Shown here: one piece after another, positions 36,086 through 44,239 of the stretch
Numbering within the stretch: the first letter of the stretch is position 1
Layout of the letters: the number at the start of each line of letters is the position of its first letter
Assembly: GCF_019704555.1 (NCBI RefSeq)
Contig: NZ_AP024745.1
Span: 5,650,501 to 5,714,500, forward strand
Direction of reading: 5' to 3'
DNA: 64,000 bases
Source of the DNA: Actinoplanes sp. L3-i22
GTDB lineage: Bacteria; Actinomycetota; Actinomycetes; Mycobacteriales; Micromonosporaceae
Position numbers and translations under genes: made by a program
Notes under the pieces: model-generated
What the model saw: the letters and a program-made list of their open reading frames with translations, nothing else
What the model was told of the DNA's origin: nothing
The model's database searches: none

Positions 36086-37327
36086 GTGGCCTTCCTCGTC
36101 GTCGCGCTGCTCGTGGCCGGCAGCGCCGCCTACAAGGTCTGGCAGCTGCGCCGGGCGACCGAGACCACGGCGGTCCGGGCCGGCTACTCGCTGGTGACCT
36201 GCCTGCTCGCGCTGGCCGTGGCGCTGGTGCTGCTGTGGCCGCCCGGCGAGGCCGCGGTCGACGCGGTGCTCGGGTCGTCGGCCACGGCGCTGGCCGTCGC
36301 CCCGGTCCTGGCCATGATCGCCGCCTGCGGCTACCAGTGCTTCGTGGTCAGCATCGACGATCCGGCGTCGGCCACCCGGCGCATCCGCCTGCGGGTCGGG
36401 CTGGTCGCGCTCGCGGTGACCGTGCTGATCGCCGCGGTCGCCGTGACCGGGCCGGCCGGGCATCCGGCGCTGCGCGCGCAGGACCCGGTCAGCTACCGCG
36501 ACGACCCGTCCGGCGCGGTGGTGTTCCTGGCCTACGTCGGTTACCTGGGGCTGGGCTCGCTGGACGTGGCCCGGCTGGCCGCCCGGTTCACCCGGCTGGG
36601 CAGCGCGCCCTTGCTGCGGCTGGGCCTGCTCATGGTCACCGGCGGCACCTACCTCTCCGGCCTGTACGCGGTGGTGAAGCTGGGCGGGTTCGCCGCCGGG
36701 CTGGTGCTCGACCGCAATCTCGACGTGGCCACGTCCGAGGCCACCCGGCCGCTGGTGATCGTCAGCGCGCTGCTGATCAGCATCGGGTCGACCCTGCCGT
36801 CGTGGGGCGGGTCGGTCGGCGTGCACCGGCCGGCCGAGTGGGTCGGCTCGTACCTGTCGTATCAGGCGCTGCGGCCGCTGTGGGAGGCGTTGTACGAGGT
36901 CAAGCCACAGATCGCGCTGCATCCGTATACCCGCTGGGCGGACCGGCTGCTCCCCGGCGATCTCCGGTTCCGGCTCACCCGGCGGGTGGTGGAGATCCGC
37001 GACGGGCTGCTCCTGCTGCGGCCGTACCGGACAGTCGAGTCGCACGCCACGGCCACCGAGCTCGCCGGGCGGGCGGGCCTGCACGGCGTCGAGCTGGCGG
37101 CCACGGTCGAGGCGGTCGAGATCGCGCTGTCGTTGCGGGCCCTGAGCCGGGCCGACCGCGGCGGGCCGGCGACCGCGCCCGAGCCGGCCACCACCGACTT
37201 CGACGGCGTGACGGCCAGCATGCGCGAGGAGGTGCAGTGGCTGACCCGGGTCACCCAGGCCTTCCGGCGTTCGCCGGCCGTCCGGGATGCCGCCGGCAGC
37301 CGGTCGGCGCAGCCCGCCGGCAGGTAG
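36086..37327 (+). CDS. MAB_1171c-like (DUF6545) membrane protein
   Basis: The 413-aa protein starts with GTG 6 bp after the HEXXH gene, so it is co-transcribed. About seven membrane helices occupy residues 1-240. A soluble C-terminal domain follows with LRPLWEALYEVKPQIALHP and then FRLTRRVVEIRDGLLLLRPY, which I recognise as the MAB_1171c/DUF6545 signature. These are annotated as putative transporters without a known substrate. They recur behind XRE and ImmA/IrrE-like genes in actinobacteria. The layout resembles a sensor or export module driven by the XRE/peptidase pair. Confidence 0.87.
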   Translation: MAFLVVALLVAGSAAYKVWQLRRATETTAVRAGYSLVTCLLALAVALVLLWPPGEAAVDAVLGSSATALAVAPVLAMIAACGYQCFVVSIDDPASATRRIRLRVGLVALAVTVLIAAVAVTGPAGHPALRAQDPVSYRDDPSGAVVFLAYVGYLGLGSLDVARLAARFTRLGSAPLLRLGLLMVTGGTYLSGLYAVVKLGGFAAGLVLDRNLDVATSEATRPLVIVSALLISIGSTLPSWGGSVGVHRPAEWVGSYLSYQALRPLWEALYEVKPQIALHPYTRWADRLLPGDLRFRLTRRVVEIRDGLLLLRPYRTVESHATATELAGRAGLHGVELAATVEAVEIALSLRALSRADRGGPATAPEPATTDFDGVTASMREEVQWLTRVTQAFRRSPAVRDAAGSRSAQPAGR

Positions 37328-37337
37328 CCTCGGCCAG

Positions 37338-38039
37338 GTGTTCTCACCTCAAGGGCCGTCACTGCGGGAACTGTGTGTCCAGGCGCTGTCCTCGGTCGAA
37401 CGCGGCTACGACTTCCTGGCTCCGAAGTTCGACCACACGCCGTTCCGTACCCCGGACCCGGTCCTGGAGGCGAGCGTCCGGGCGCTGGCCGAGTTCGGGC
37501 CGTTCGACCGGGGGCTGGACGTCTGCTGCGGCACCGGCGCCGGGCTGACCGCCCTCGACCGGCTGTGCCGGGAGCGGATCACCGGCGTCGACTTCAGCGC
37601 CGGGATGCTCGGCGAGGCGCGCGCCGCGGTCCCGTCCGCCACGCTGGTGCGGGCCGACGTGCGGGCGCTGCCGTTCACCGCCGGCTTCGACCTGGCGGTG
37701 ACGTTCGGGGCGCTCGGGCACTTCCTGCCCTCGGAGCGGCCGGCGCTGTTCGAGGGGGTGTACCGCGCGCTGCGGCCCGGCGGGCTGTTCGGCGTCGCGC
37801 TCGGCGAGCTGCCCGCGCGGACCACCCGGGCCTACTGGACGAGTCTCGGGTTCGACCTGGCCATGGTGGTCCGCAATACCGTGGTGGCGCCGTCCTTCGT
37901 CATGTACTACCGCACCACCACGGTCCCGACCGTCCGGCGGGACCTGCGGGCGGCCGGGTTCACCGTGGAGACCGTCGACCTCACCGTCGAGGCCGACGAT
38001 CTGCGGTTCGCCCTGCTGCTCGGCCGGAAGCCGGAGTAG
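37338..38039 (+). CDS. Class I SAM-dependent methyltransferase
   Basis: The 233-aa protein has the SAM-binding motif I GLDVCCGTGAGLTAL (about residues 56-70), an acidic motif II end in ITGVDFSAGMLGEA, and VTFGALGHFLPSERP as motif IV region. It belongs to the Methyltransf_11/25 type. GTG at 37338 is chosen, 10 bp after the membrane-protein stop; an upstream start at 37287 would overlap it. The substrate is not evident. Close spacing makes it the fourth gene of the XRE module. Confidence 0.87.
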   Translation: MFSPQGPSLRELCVQALSSVERGYDFLAPKFDHTPFRTPDPVLEASVRALAEFGPFDRGLDVCCGTGAGLTALDRLCRERITGVDFSAGMLGEARAAVPSATLVRADVRALPFTAGFDLAVTFGALGHFLPSERPALFEGVYRALRPGGLFGVALGELPARTTRAYWTSLGFDLAMVVRNTVVAPSFVMYYRTTTVPTVRRDLRAAGFTVETVDLTVEADDLRFALLLGRKPE

Positions 38040-38042
38040 CGG

Positions 38043-38555
38043 TCAGGTCAGGCGCCGGACCACGTAGTTGCTGGTCCAGATCTTCTGCTTGGTGATGGTC
38101 TTGCCGGCCCGCGGCGCCGCCCACATCTGGCCGCCGCCGGCGTAGATGCCGGCGTGGAAGCCGTACGAGCCGTTGCGCAGGATGATCAGGTCACCGGGCC
38201 GGGCCGCGGACCTGCTGACCGCCCGGCCGTACCGCTGCTGCAGGTCTGCCTTGTGCGGCAGGCTCTTCCCGGTGGTCTTCCGGTAGACGTACATGGTGAA
38301 GCCGGAGCAGTCGAAGCGGTTCGGCCCGGACGCCCCGAACAGGTAGGGCTTGCCGCGGTGCCGGGCCGCCTCGGTGACGACCCGGAGCCCGGCCAGTTGC
38401 GACCTGGCGGCCACGGTCCGGCCGGTCGTGGGCAGGGCCCGGGTGACCGCGACGGCCGCCGGGGCGGCGACGGCGGTCTGCGGGACGCCGAGCCCGCCGG
38501 TGAGCAGGCCGAAGCCCACGGACAGGGCGATCGTGTGGAAGGTACGAACGTGCAC
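38043..38555 (-). CDS. Secreted NlpC/P60 peptidoglycan hydrolase
   Basis: The 170-aa protein has a signal peptide (about residues 1-31, ending near AVAAPA) and a C-terminal NlpC/P60 domain. The catalytic Cys is in RFDCSGFTMYVY (about residue 82) and the His in YGFHAGIYAGGG (about 133). It cleaves stem peptides of peptidoglycan outside the cell. The start is GTG at 38555, with GGAGGG about 11 bp away. Its leader contains a ydaO-type c-di-AMP riboswitch, so expression should respond to c-di-AMP, as known for other actinobacterial wall hydrolases. Confidence 0.93.
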   Translation of the reverse strand: MHVRTFHTIALSVGFGLLTGGLGVPQTAVAAPAAVAVTRALPTTGRTVAARSQLAGLRVVTEAARHRGKPYLFGASGPNRFDCSGFTMYVYRKTTGKSLPHKADLQQRYGRAVSRSAARPGDLIILRNGSYGFHAGIYAGGGQMWAAPRAGKTITKQKIWTSNYVVRRLT

Positions 38556-38574
38556 GGTGACTCGGTCCCTCCGG

Positions 38575-38749
38575 CACGCCTGCGAGGTTAGCTGTCGGGT
38601 TCGGGCGGGAAGGATTGCCCGGCCGCGATGGCGGCTTCACCCCGAGGTCCGCTTCCGGACCGATGTGTGGTTCCCCCGTCCCCGCCCCCGAATGCCTGAT
38701 GACTGGTCAGTGCGGTTCGTGCGGCCGGATCGGGGCAGGGCTCGGCGTG
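38575..38749 (-). promoter_or_regulatory. ydaO-type c-di-AMP riboswitch
   Basis: Read on the minus strand, the leader of the NlpC/P60 gene contains the conserved ydaO words in order: GGGGGCGGGGACGGGGGAAC, then CGGGGTGAAGCCGCC, then CCCGCCCGAACCCGACAGC, then TAACCTCGCAGGCGTG. The outer P1 stem pairs CACGCC (38744-38749) with GGCGTG (38575-38580). The 175-nt span is normal for the class. GGAGGG follows the 3' end, so the switch can hide or free it, or control termination. In actinobacteria these elements typically repress wall hydrolases when c-di-AMP is high. Confidence 0.9.
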
Positions 38750-38990
38750 ATCCGGATCGACACGAGCGGTGAGCCGTTGCCCGCCGCTCCTCCTTGATAG
38801 CCCGCCCTCCGGCGCCGTCCCTTATGTAGCGACGGTCACCCTGAGTGACGACAAGGCCAAACGGTGTCCGATTTGCACGGGAGACGCGAACTATGCGGAA
38901 TCGCTCCGCTCATGGACGGTCACGCAGGGCCGTTGTCGATCTGTGAAGCGGGACACTCCGGGAGCCGACCCGTAAGGATGACCCGGCCGC
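38750..38990 (-). other. Upstream region of the riboswitch transcript
   Basis: This gap lies between the aptamer and the DUF1232 stop. A possible minus-strand -10 box, TACATA (38823-38828), would start the leader near 38815. The stretch is less GC-rich than its surroundings. A 68-codon plus-strand frame at 38769-38975 shows no recognisable protein features and is not called. Confidence 0.4.
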
Positions 38991-39404
38991 TCACCCGCGG
39001 AGTCCGGTGAGGCGGCTGAGCGCGGCGAAACCGTCCTCGGTGCCGGGCCAGTTCCGGCGGACGGCGTCCAGCCCGGCGCGGCGCACGGTGGAGCGCAGCA
39101 CGGCGACCACGATGATCGCGTCGTCGGCGTAGCCGAGCACCGGGATGAAGTCCGGGATCAGGTCGAACGGGATCGCCAGGTAGGCGAGCAGCAGGCCGAG
39201 CCGGATCCGGACCCCGCGCGGCAGGGTCCGGTCGCCGGCCAGGCGGGTCAGCAGTCGCAGCAGGTCGGGCAGCAGCCGGAGCGCCTCGGTGAGCTGCGCC
39301 TTCCCGGGTTTGGCGACCAGCAGGGCGACCAGCGCCGCGAGCCACACGACCAGCAGAGCCACGCCGACGCTGATCAGCGTCTGCCACCACCACGCCATGG
39401 TCAT
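38991..39404 (-). CDS. DUF1232 (YkvA-like) membrane protein
   Basis: The 137-aa protein has an N-terminal membrane helix (about residues 4-30) and the DUF1232 core YLAIPFDLIPDFIPVLGYAD at about 86-105, followed by a hydrophobic strand. DUF1232 proteins are small membrane proteins of unknown reaction. The ATG at 39404 has GGAAGGA directly upstream; ATG at 39398 is an alternative. It is divergent from an oxidoreductase gene 32 bp away. Confidence 0.88.
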   Translation of the reverse strand: MTMAWWWQTLISVGVALLVVWLAALVALLVAKPGKAQLTEALRLLPDLLRLLTRLAGDRTLPRGVRIRLGLLLAYLAIPFDLIPDFIPVLGYADDAIIVVAVLRSTVRRAGLDAVRRNWPGTEDGFAALSRLTGLRG

Positions 39405-39436
39405 CCGTCCTTCCGGGTCCACATAGACTGCGCCGC

Positions 39437-40414
39437 ATGAGAATCGGTGTGCTCGGAGCGGCCCGGATCGCGCCGGCCGCGCTCATCCGGCCCGCTCGGC
39501 TGGTGGACGGTGTCGAGGTCGCCGCGATCGCGGCCCGGGACCGTGGCCGGGCCGCCGAGTTCGCCACCGAGCACCGTATCCCGGTGGTCCACGACAGCTA
39601 CGCCGAACTGCTGGCCGATCCGACATTGCACGCGGTCTACGTCCCGCTGCCGAACGGGCGGCACGCGCGGTGGATCCTGGCCGCGCTGGAGGCGGGCAAG
39701 CACGTGCTGGCCGAGAAGCCGCTGACCGCGAACGCGGCGCAGGCCCGCGAGGTACAGGCCGCCGCCGAGCGGACCGGCCTGGTCGTGATGGAGGCGTTCC
39801 ACTATCGCTATCACCCGCTCGCGGCGCGGATGAGGGCGATCGCGCACGGCGGCGAGCTGGGGCGGATCCGCAGCGTCGAGACGTCGATGTGCTTCCCGCT
39901 GCCGAAGTTCGACGACATCCGGTACGACTACGACCTGGCCGGCGGGGCGCTGATGGACGCCGGCTGCTACGCCGTGCACTGCCTGCGCCTGCTGTCGCCC
40001 GGCGAGCCGAAGGTCGTCGCCGCCCGGGCGCTGACCACCCGGCGCGACCCGCGGGTCGACCGGGCGATGACCGCCGACTTCGAGCTGGGCGACGGCGCCC
40101 GGGGCCGGATCCGCGCCTCGCTGTGGTCGTCGGCGCTGTTCAGCCTGCGGGCCAAGGTGGTCGGCGAGCACGGCGAGATGGTGGTCGACAACTATGCGAT
40201 GCCGCACGTGTTCCACCGGTTCCGGGTGGCGTCCGACGGGCAGAAGCGGGGCGAGCGGATCGACGGCTCCACGACGTACGTCCATCAGTTGAAAGCCTTT
40301 GACGAAGCGACCCGGAACCGGTCGGCGAACCTCACGCCGCCGCAGGATTCCGTCGTCACCATGTCGCTGATCGACGACATCTACCGGGCGGCGGGCCTTC
40401 CGATCCGGGAGTGA
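39437..40414 (+). CDS. Gfo/Idh/MocA-family oxidoreductase
   Basis: The 325-aa protein has the Rossmann motif IGVLGAARIAPAALI at its N-terminus, the conserved EKP motif in HVLAEKPLTANA (catalytic Lys about residue 94) and MEAFHYRYHPLA. It later has GGALMDAGCYAVHCLRLL, with the conserved Asp and His of the family. Members oxidise or reduce sugars and inositols with NAD(P). No sugar operon surrounds it, so the substrate is open. The ATG at 39437 is close to the expected transcription start and may be leaderless. Confidence 0.92.
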   Translation: MRIGVLGAARIAPAALIRPARLVDGVEVAAIAARDRGRAAEFATEHRIPVVHDSYAELLADPTLHAVYVPLPNGRHARWILAALEAGKHVLAEKPLTANAAQAREVQAAAERTGLVVMEAFHYRYHPLAARMRAIAHGGELGRIRSVETSMCFPLPKFDDIRYDYDLAGGALMDAGCYAVHCLRLLSPGEPKVVAARALTTRRDPRVDRAMTADFELGDGARGRIRASLWSSALFSLRAKVVGEHGEMVVDNYAMPHVFHRFRVASDGQKRGERIDGSTTYVHQLKAFDEATRNRSANLTPPQDSVVTMSLIDDIYRAAGLPIRE

Positions 40415-40421
40415 GCACGCG

Positions 40422-40450
40422 TTATCGTTGCGGAGAGGTCTCCACTAACG
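40422..40450 (+). promoter_or_regulatory. tetR promoter with GGAGA-N2-TCTCC operator
   Basis: GGAGAGGTCTCC (40432-40443) lies between a weak -35 (TTATCG, 40422-40427) and -10 (CTAACG, 40445-40450). The same operator and the same position between promoter boxes are found before the reductase gene downstream of this tetR. Confidence 0.6.
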
Positions 40451-40471
40451 CTGCGGATTGCGAGAAGCTGC

Positions 40472-41002
40472 ATGGTCCGGTCGGATGCGCGCAGGAATCG
40501 GGACGCCATCCTGGCGGCGGCCCGGGCGGCCTTCGCCGAGGACGAGAACACCTCGATGAATCAGATCGCGCAGCGCGCCGGGGTGGGCCCGGGCACGCTG
40601 TACCGCAACTATCCGTCGCGTGAGGTGCTCCTGCTGGACATCTACCAGGACGAGATCGAGAAGCTCGTCGGCCGGGTGCCCGAGCTGCTCGCCGAGCTGA
40701 CGCCGGTCGAGGCGCTGCGGCGCTGGACCCTGGACCTGGTCGCCGGCATGCGCACCAAGCATCTGCTGGGCGCGGCCCTCAGCTCGGACGCGCACCGGAC
40801 GATGGCGGAGCAGAGCTACGGGCCGGTGATCGCCTCGATCACCCAGTTGTTCGACGCGGGCAAGGCCGACGCCAGCATCCGGGTGGACGCCGAGCCGGCC
40901 GACTTCCTGCAGCTCACGGGGGCGTTGTGGCGATCCGCGCCGGAGCGGTCGGCGCCGATGCTGGGGCTGATCCTGGATGGGCTCGGGGTGCATCCGGCCT
41001 GA
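40472..41002 (+). CDS. TetR-family regulator
   Basis: The 176-aa regulator has an N-terminal helix-turn-helix (RDAILAAARAAFAEDENTS, then IAQRAGVGPGTLYRNYP). Its C-terminal domain resembles the SCO-type TetR_C regions near reductase genes. Its own promoter and that of the next operon share the 12-bp GGAGA-N2-TCTCC inverted repeat, so autorepression and repression of the reductase pair is the simplest reading. The ATG at 40472 is used. The inducer is unknown. Confidence 0.92.
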   Translation: MVRSDARRNRDAILAAARAAFAEDENTSMNQIAQRAGVGPGTLYRNYPSREVLLLDIYQDEIEKLVGRVPELLAELTPVEALRRWTLDLVAGMRTKHLLGAALSSDAHRTMAEQSYGPVIASITQLFDAGKADASIRVDAEPADFLQLTGALWRSAPERSAPMLGLILDGLGVHPA

Positions 41003-41019
41003 CCTTCCCGGGGTGATCT

Positions 41020-41068
41020 GGAGAACTCTCCGCTTTTCGTTGACGAAGTGGAGAGGTCTCCAGTACCG
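41020..41068 (+). promoter_or_regulatory. Reductase promoter with two TetR operators
   Basis: GGAGAACTCTCC (41020-41031) and GGAGAGGTCTCC (41050-41061) start 30 bp apart. The second lies inside the 17-bp spacer between TTGACG (41040-41045) and GTACCG (41063-41068). The second copy is identical to the tetR operator at 40432. Confidence 0.7.
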
Positions 41069-41103
41069 TTTGAGTCACACGAAACGGACACCCCTGGAGG
41101 GGC

Positions 41104-42123
41104 ATGATGACGGACGTACTGGTGACCGGCGGCTCGGGCTACATCGGCAGCTACTGCGCGCTCGCGCTGCTCGATGCCGGTTACACCGTGCGCACCACGG
41201 TGCGCGACCTGGCCCGCGAGCCGCAGGTTCGGGCGATGCTGGCGGCCGGCGGCGCCGACCCCGGCGCGAACCTGCGGGTGGTGCGGGCCGACCTGGGCAA
41301 CGACGAGGGCTGGGCCGAGGCGGTGGCCGGCTGCGCCGCGGTGCTGCACGTCGCGTCGCCGACGCTGACTCAGCAGCCGCGGCACGAGGACGAGATGATC
41401 CGCCCGGCGGTCGACGGCACGCTGCGGGTGCTGCGGGCGGCGCACGGCGCGGGCGTGCGGCGGGTGGTGATGACGTCCGCGATCGGCGCGGTCGCCTACG
41501 GGCACGAGCCGCGCGACACCCCGTTCACCGAGTCGGACTGGACGGACGTGGACGCCGGGATCGAGCCGTACCAGAAGTCCAAGACCCTGGCCGAGCGCGC
41601 CGCGTGGGACTTCGTCGCAGGCGAGGGCCGCGGCCTGGAACTGGCCACGGTCAACCCGACCGCGGTGCTCGGCCCGGTGCTCGGCCCGGACTACTCACCG
41701 TCGCTCGGCATGATCGCTCGGATGCTCGCCGGGGAGATGCCGGCGCTGCTGCCGTTCGCGACCGGCTACGTCGACGTGCGCGACGTGGCCGCGCTGCACC
41801 TGCTGGCGATGACCGACCCGGCCGCCGTGGGGGAGCGGTTCATCGCCACCGCCGCCGAGAGCCTGTGGCTGCGCGACATCGCCGCGATCCTGCGCGAGCG
41901 CCTCGGTGACCGGGCGACCCGGGTGCCCACCCGGGAGATGCCGCTGCTGGCGGCGAAGGCGCTGGCCCGGGTCAACCCGCAGATGGCTCCCCTGCGCAAG
42001 CTGCTGGGCCGCAACCTCGGCGCGACCTCGGCGAAGGCCGAGCGGGTGCTCGGCTGGAAGACCCGCCCGATCGGGGACACCATCGCGGAGACCGCCGAGA
42101 GCCTGCTCGGGCTGCCCCGATGA
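41104..42123 (+). CDS. NAD(P)-dependent epimerase/reductase (extended SDR)
   Basis: The 339-aa protein has the extended-SDR motif LVTGGSGYIGSYCALALL and a catalytic Tyr-x-x-x-Lys in PYQKSKTLAE (about residues 155-164). The TSAIGAVAYG block holds the catalytic Ser. It is closest in type to dihydroflavonol-4-reductase-like and aldehyde-reductase enzymes. The start ATG follows GGAGGGGC. The TGA overlaps the ATG of the next gene by 4 bp (ATGA). Two TetR operators control its promoter. Confidence 0.92.
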   Translation: MMTDVLVTGGSGYIGSYCALALLDAGYTVRTTVRDLAREPQVRAMLAAGGADPGANLRVVRADLGNDEGWAEAVAGCAAVLHVASPTLTQQPRHEDEMIRPAVDGTLRVLRAAHGAGVRRVVMTSAIGAVAYGHEPRDTPFTESDWTDVDAGIEPYQKSKTLAERAAWDFVAGEGRGLELATVNPTAVLGPVLGPDYSPSLGMIARMLAGEMPALLPFATGYVDVRDVAALHLLAMTDPAAVGERFIATAAESLWLRDIAAILRERLGDRATRVPTREMPLLAAKALARVNPQMAPLRKLLGRNLGATSAKAERVLGWKTRPIGDTIAETAESLLGLPR

Positions 42124-42827
42124 GGGTGGTGCTCTTCGGCGCCACCGGCATGGTCGGGCACGGCGTCCTCACCGCATTGCTGGAGGACCCCGCGGTCACC
42201 GGCGTCACCGCGATCGCCCGCCGGCCGACCGGACGGTCGCACCCCAAGCTGCACGAGATCATGCATGCCGACTTCACCGACTATCGCGGGCTCGACCAGA
42301 TCTTCGCGAACGCGCACGCCACGCTGTTCTGCCTGGGCACGCCGTCCGGCGGGAAGAGCGAGGCGGAATACACGCGGATCACCGAGGACTTCGCGGTGGC
42401 GGCCGCGACCGAGGCACTGCGCAACAATCCCCAAAGCCTATTTGTGTACGTGTCGGCCAACCGCGCCGACAGCACCAGCCGGACCATGTGGATCCGGGTC
42501 AAAGGCCGTGCCGAGGAAACGCTCACGGCGCTGCATCCCCGCGTCTTCCTGATCCGCCCGGGCTTCATCAAACCGTGCCGCGGCGCCCGCCCCGCGACGG
42601 CCCTGCAGCGCGCCGTCTACACGGTCATCACGCCGCTCTATCCGCTGTTCAAGCGCCTGATCCCGGCCGGCGTCACCACGACCGACGCCATCGCCTACAC
42701 CACGATCGAGGTGCTGCACGCCCCGGATTCGGTCCCCCGGAAGCTCGGCAACACCCTGATAAACCAGATTTCGGTACGGGCAGCGTCAAGAGCCTCGACC
42801 TCGCGGCCGCCGCATTCCGCCACCTGA
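42120..42827 (+). CDS. NAD(P)-binding protein, atypical SDR
   Basis: The 235-aa protein opens with the Rossmann motif VVLFGATGMVGHGVLTALL and resembles NAD(P)H-binding (YbjT/HTATIP2-like) proteins: ATLFCLGTPSGGKSEAEY and FVYVSANRADSTSR follow, then FLIRPGFIKPCRGARP. It is translationally coupled to the preceding reductase, so the two probably act on one substrate path. The last 20 residues (from about SVRAAS) are Ser/Arg/Pro-rich and do not look like the family's end. A late frameshift or natural divergence could explain this. Confidence 0.87.
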   Translation: MRVVLFGATGMVGHGVLTALLEDPAVTGVTAIARRPTGRSHPKLHEIMHADFTDYRGLDQIFANAHATLFCLGTPSGGKSEAEYTRITEDFAVAAATEALRNNPQSLFVYVSANRADSTSRTMWIRVKGRAEETLTALHPRVFLIRPGFIKPCRGARPATALQRAVYTVITPLYPLFKRLIPAGVTTTDAIAYTTIEVLHAPDSVPRKLGNTLINQISVRAASRASTSRPPHSAT

Positions 42828-42844
42828 CGTGCCGAGCCCCGCGA

Positions 42845-43258
42845 TCAGCCGGCGATGTCCGGCTTGCCGCGAGCAGGGTCCCGCCGACTGCGGACGTAGT
42901 CCCGGTATTCCTCGCCGGCTACCGCGTGGTTGACCCAGCGGTCGGGGCGGGCGTCCGTGAGCTGCTCGGCGAGCGCGATCGCTTCTTCCTCGTCCTCGCT
43001 GAGCCCCAGCTCTCGCCCCTCGCCGACATAGTCCTCGTCGACCGGGTCGAGTGAGACGAGGTTGGTCAGGTCGCCCACCCGGTCGTCATCGGGATCCCGC
43101 ACGGTGTGCAACGAGACGCTGTACTGCCTGTTCATGGGGCTGATCGCTACCCATCGGACGGCGGGCTCGCCGGCGATCTCGGTGCCGCCGAGGAACTGCT
43201 CGATGCTGTTTCCACGACGCAGGGCGCCGACGGCGAACTGCCGGGTCAGGTAGCGCAT
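42845..43258 (-). CDS. Acidic hypothetical protein
   Basis: The 137-aa protein begins MRYLTRQFAVGALRRGNSIE and is then strongly acidic, with DPDDDRVGDL and GLSEDEEEAIALAEQL. It ends RWVNHAVAGEEYRDYVRS. I recall similar small proteins in Streptomyces and relatives but no function. The ATG at 43258 gives this common N-terminus. No ribosome-binding site is evident, so it may be leaderless. It is convergent with the reductase pair and divergent from the next hydrolase. Confidence 0.75.
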   Translation of the reverse strand: MRYLTRQFAVGALRRGNSIEQFLGGTEIAGEPAVRWVAISPMNRQYSVSLHTVRDPDDDRVGDLTNLVSLDPVDEDYVGEGRELGLSEDEEEAIALAEQLTDARPDRWVNHAVAGEEYRDYVRSRRDPARGKPDIAG

Positions 43259-43342
43259 CCGGGAAGCGTATGTCGGTGGTGGTCCGGGGGCTGTCGTTAG
43301 GCTGGGGTTGATCATGGACCTGATGGATGGTGGCGGCGGCGC

Positions 43343-44146
43343 ATGACGTACTTCCGGATCGGTGGGGTTGACCTGTATTCGGAGGTCGTGGGGGTCGGCG
43401 AGCCCGTCCTGATGCTGCACGGCGGCTACTGTTCGCTGGAGTCGCTGCGGGCGCCGTCCGACGCGCTCGTGCCCGATCATCGGGTGTTCGCGTTCGAGCG
43501 GCCCGGGCACGGCCGGTCGGCCGACATCGACGGCGACTACGGGTATGCGCGGATGGTCGCCGACACCCTGGCGTACCTCGACGCGGTAGGGCTGGAGTCG
43601 GCGCACGTCGTCGGGTACAGCGACGGTGGGATCATCGGGCTGCTGCTCGCCCTCGATCATCCGCAGCGGGTGCGGTCGCTGGTCGCGATCAGCGCGAACC
43701 TCGATCCGTCAGTGTTCGAGAAGGGCGGCGACGATCCCGTCCTCGACGCCCTCGCCGGGGTCGAGCGGCCGGATGTGGAGCGGATGCACTACGAGCGGCT
43801 GTCGCCGGACGGGCCGGAGCACGCCGACGTCGTGCTGGCCAAACTGTTCCGGCTGTGGACCAGTGAGCCGCACATCGACCCGGCCGACCTGGCCCGGATC
43901 GACGTGCCGGTGCTGATCATGTCGGGCGATCGCGACTCGATCCGGCCCGGGCACAGTCTCAAGATTGCCGCGTCGATCCCCGGCGCGCAGTTGTGCGTGG
44001 TGCCGGGGACCTCGCACCACCTGGTCGCCGAGCGCCCCGAGTTGATCAGCACGCTGATCGGCGACTTCGTCCGCCAGGCGCGGGCCGGCAGCCGGGCGCG
44101 GGCCGACGGCCGGCTTCCGGAACAAGCTGAAAGCCGGGCCGAGTAG
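43343..44146 (+). CDS. Alpha/beta hydrolase
   Basis: The 267-aa protein has the oxyanion motif VLMLHGGYCSLESL, the FERPGHGRSAD turn, the nucleophile elbow VVGYSDGG (Ser about residue 94), and a late His in VPGTSHHLVAERP. It belongs to the haloperoxidase/esterase-like group of hydrolases without a signal peptide. The ATG at 43343 is used, 84 bp from the divergent acidic gene. The GYSDGG elbow differs from the GHSYGG of the other hydrolases here. The C-terminal 20 residues are charged and probably disordered. Confidence 0.9.
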   Translation: MTYFRIGGVDLYSEVVGVGEPVLMLHGGYCSLESLRAPSDALVPDHRVFAFERPGHGRSADIDGDYGYARMVADTLAYLDAVGLESAHVVGYSDGGIIGLLLALDHPQRVRSLVAISANLDPSVFEKGGDDPVLDALAGVERPDVERMHYERLSPDGPEHADVVLAKLFRLWTSEPHIDPADLARIDVPVLIMSGDRDSIRPGHSLKIAASIPGAQLCVVPGTSHHLVAERPELISTLIGDFVRQARAGSRARADGRLPEQAESRAE

Positions 44147-44174
44147 GGCATCCCGGGCAGGGCGCCCGCTCCGA

Positions 44175-44219
44175 TTGTGCCGGTAACGAAACAGGTCTAT
44201 GTTTCGATCAAACCGGTTT
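44175..44219 (+). promoter_or_regulatory. lacI-type promoter and operators
   Basis: TTGTGC (44175-44180) and TATGTT (44198-44203) form a promoter with a 17-bp spacer. CGAAAC-N8-GTTTCG (44187-44206) spans the spacer and -10 box. The perfect palindrome AAACCGGTTT (44210-44219) sits at the expected start site, and its CG-centred form is typical of LacI-family operators. Confidence 0.6.
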
Positions 44220-44239
44220 AGTAACCCAGGGGCGGCGCG

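Noticed and set aside
38769..38975. A 68-codon plus-strand frame upstream of the DUF1232 stop
   Set aside because: It overlaps the probable minus-strand leader promoter, has no ribosome-binding site and shows no family features apart from one CPIC.
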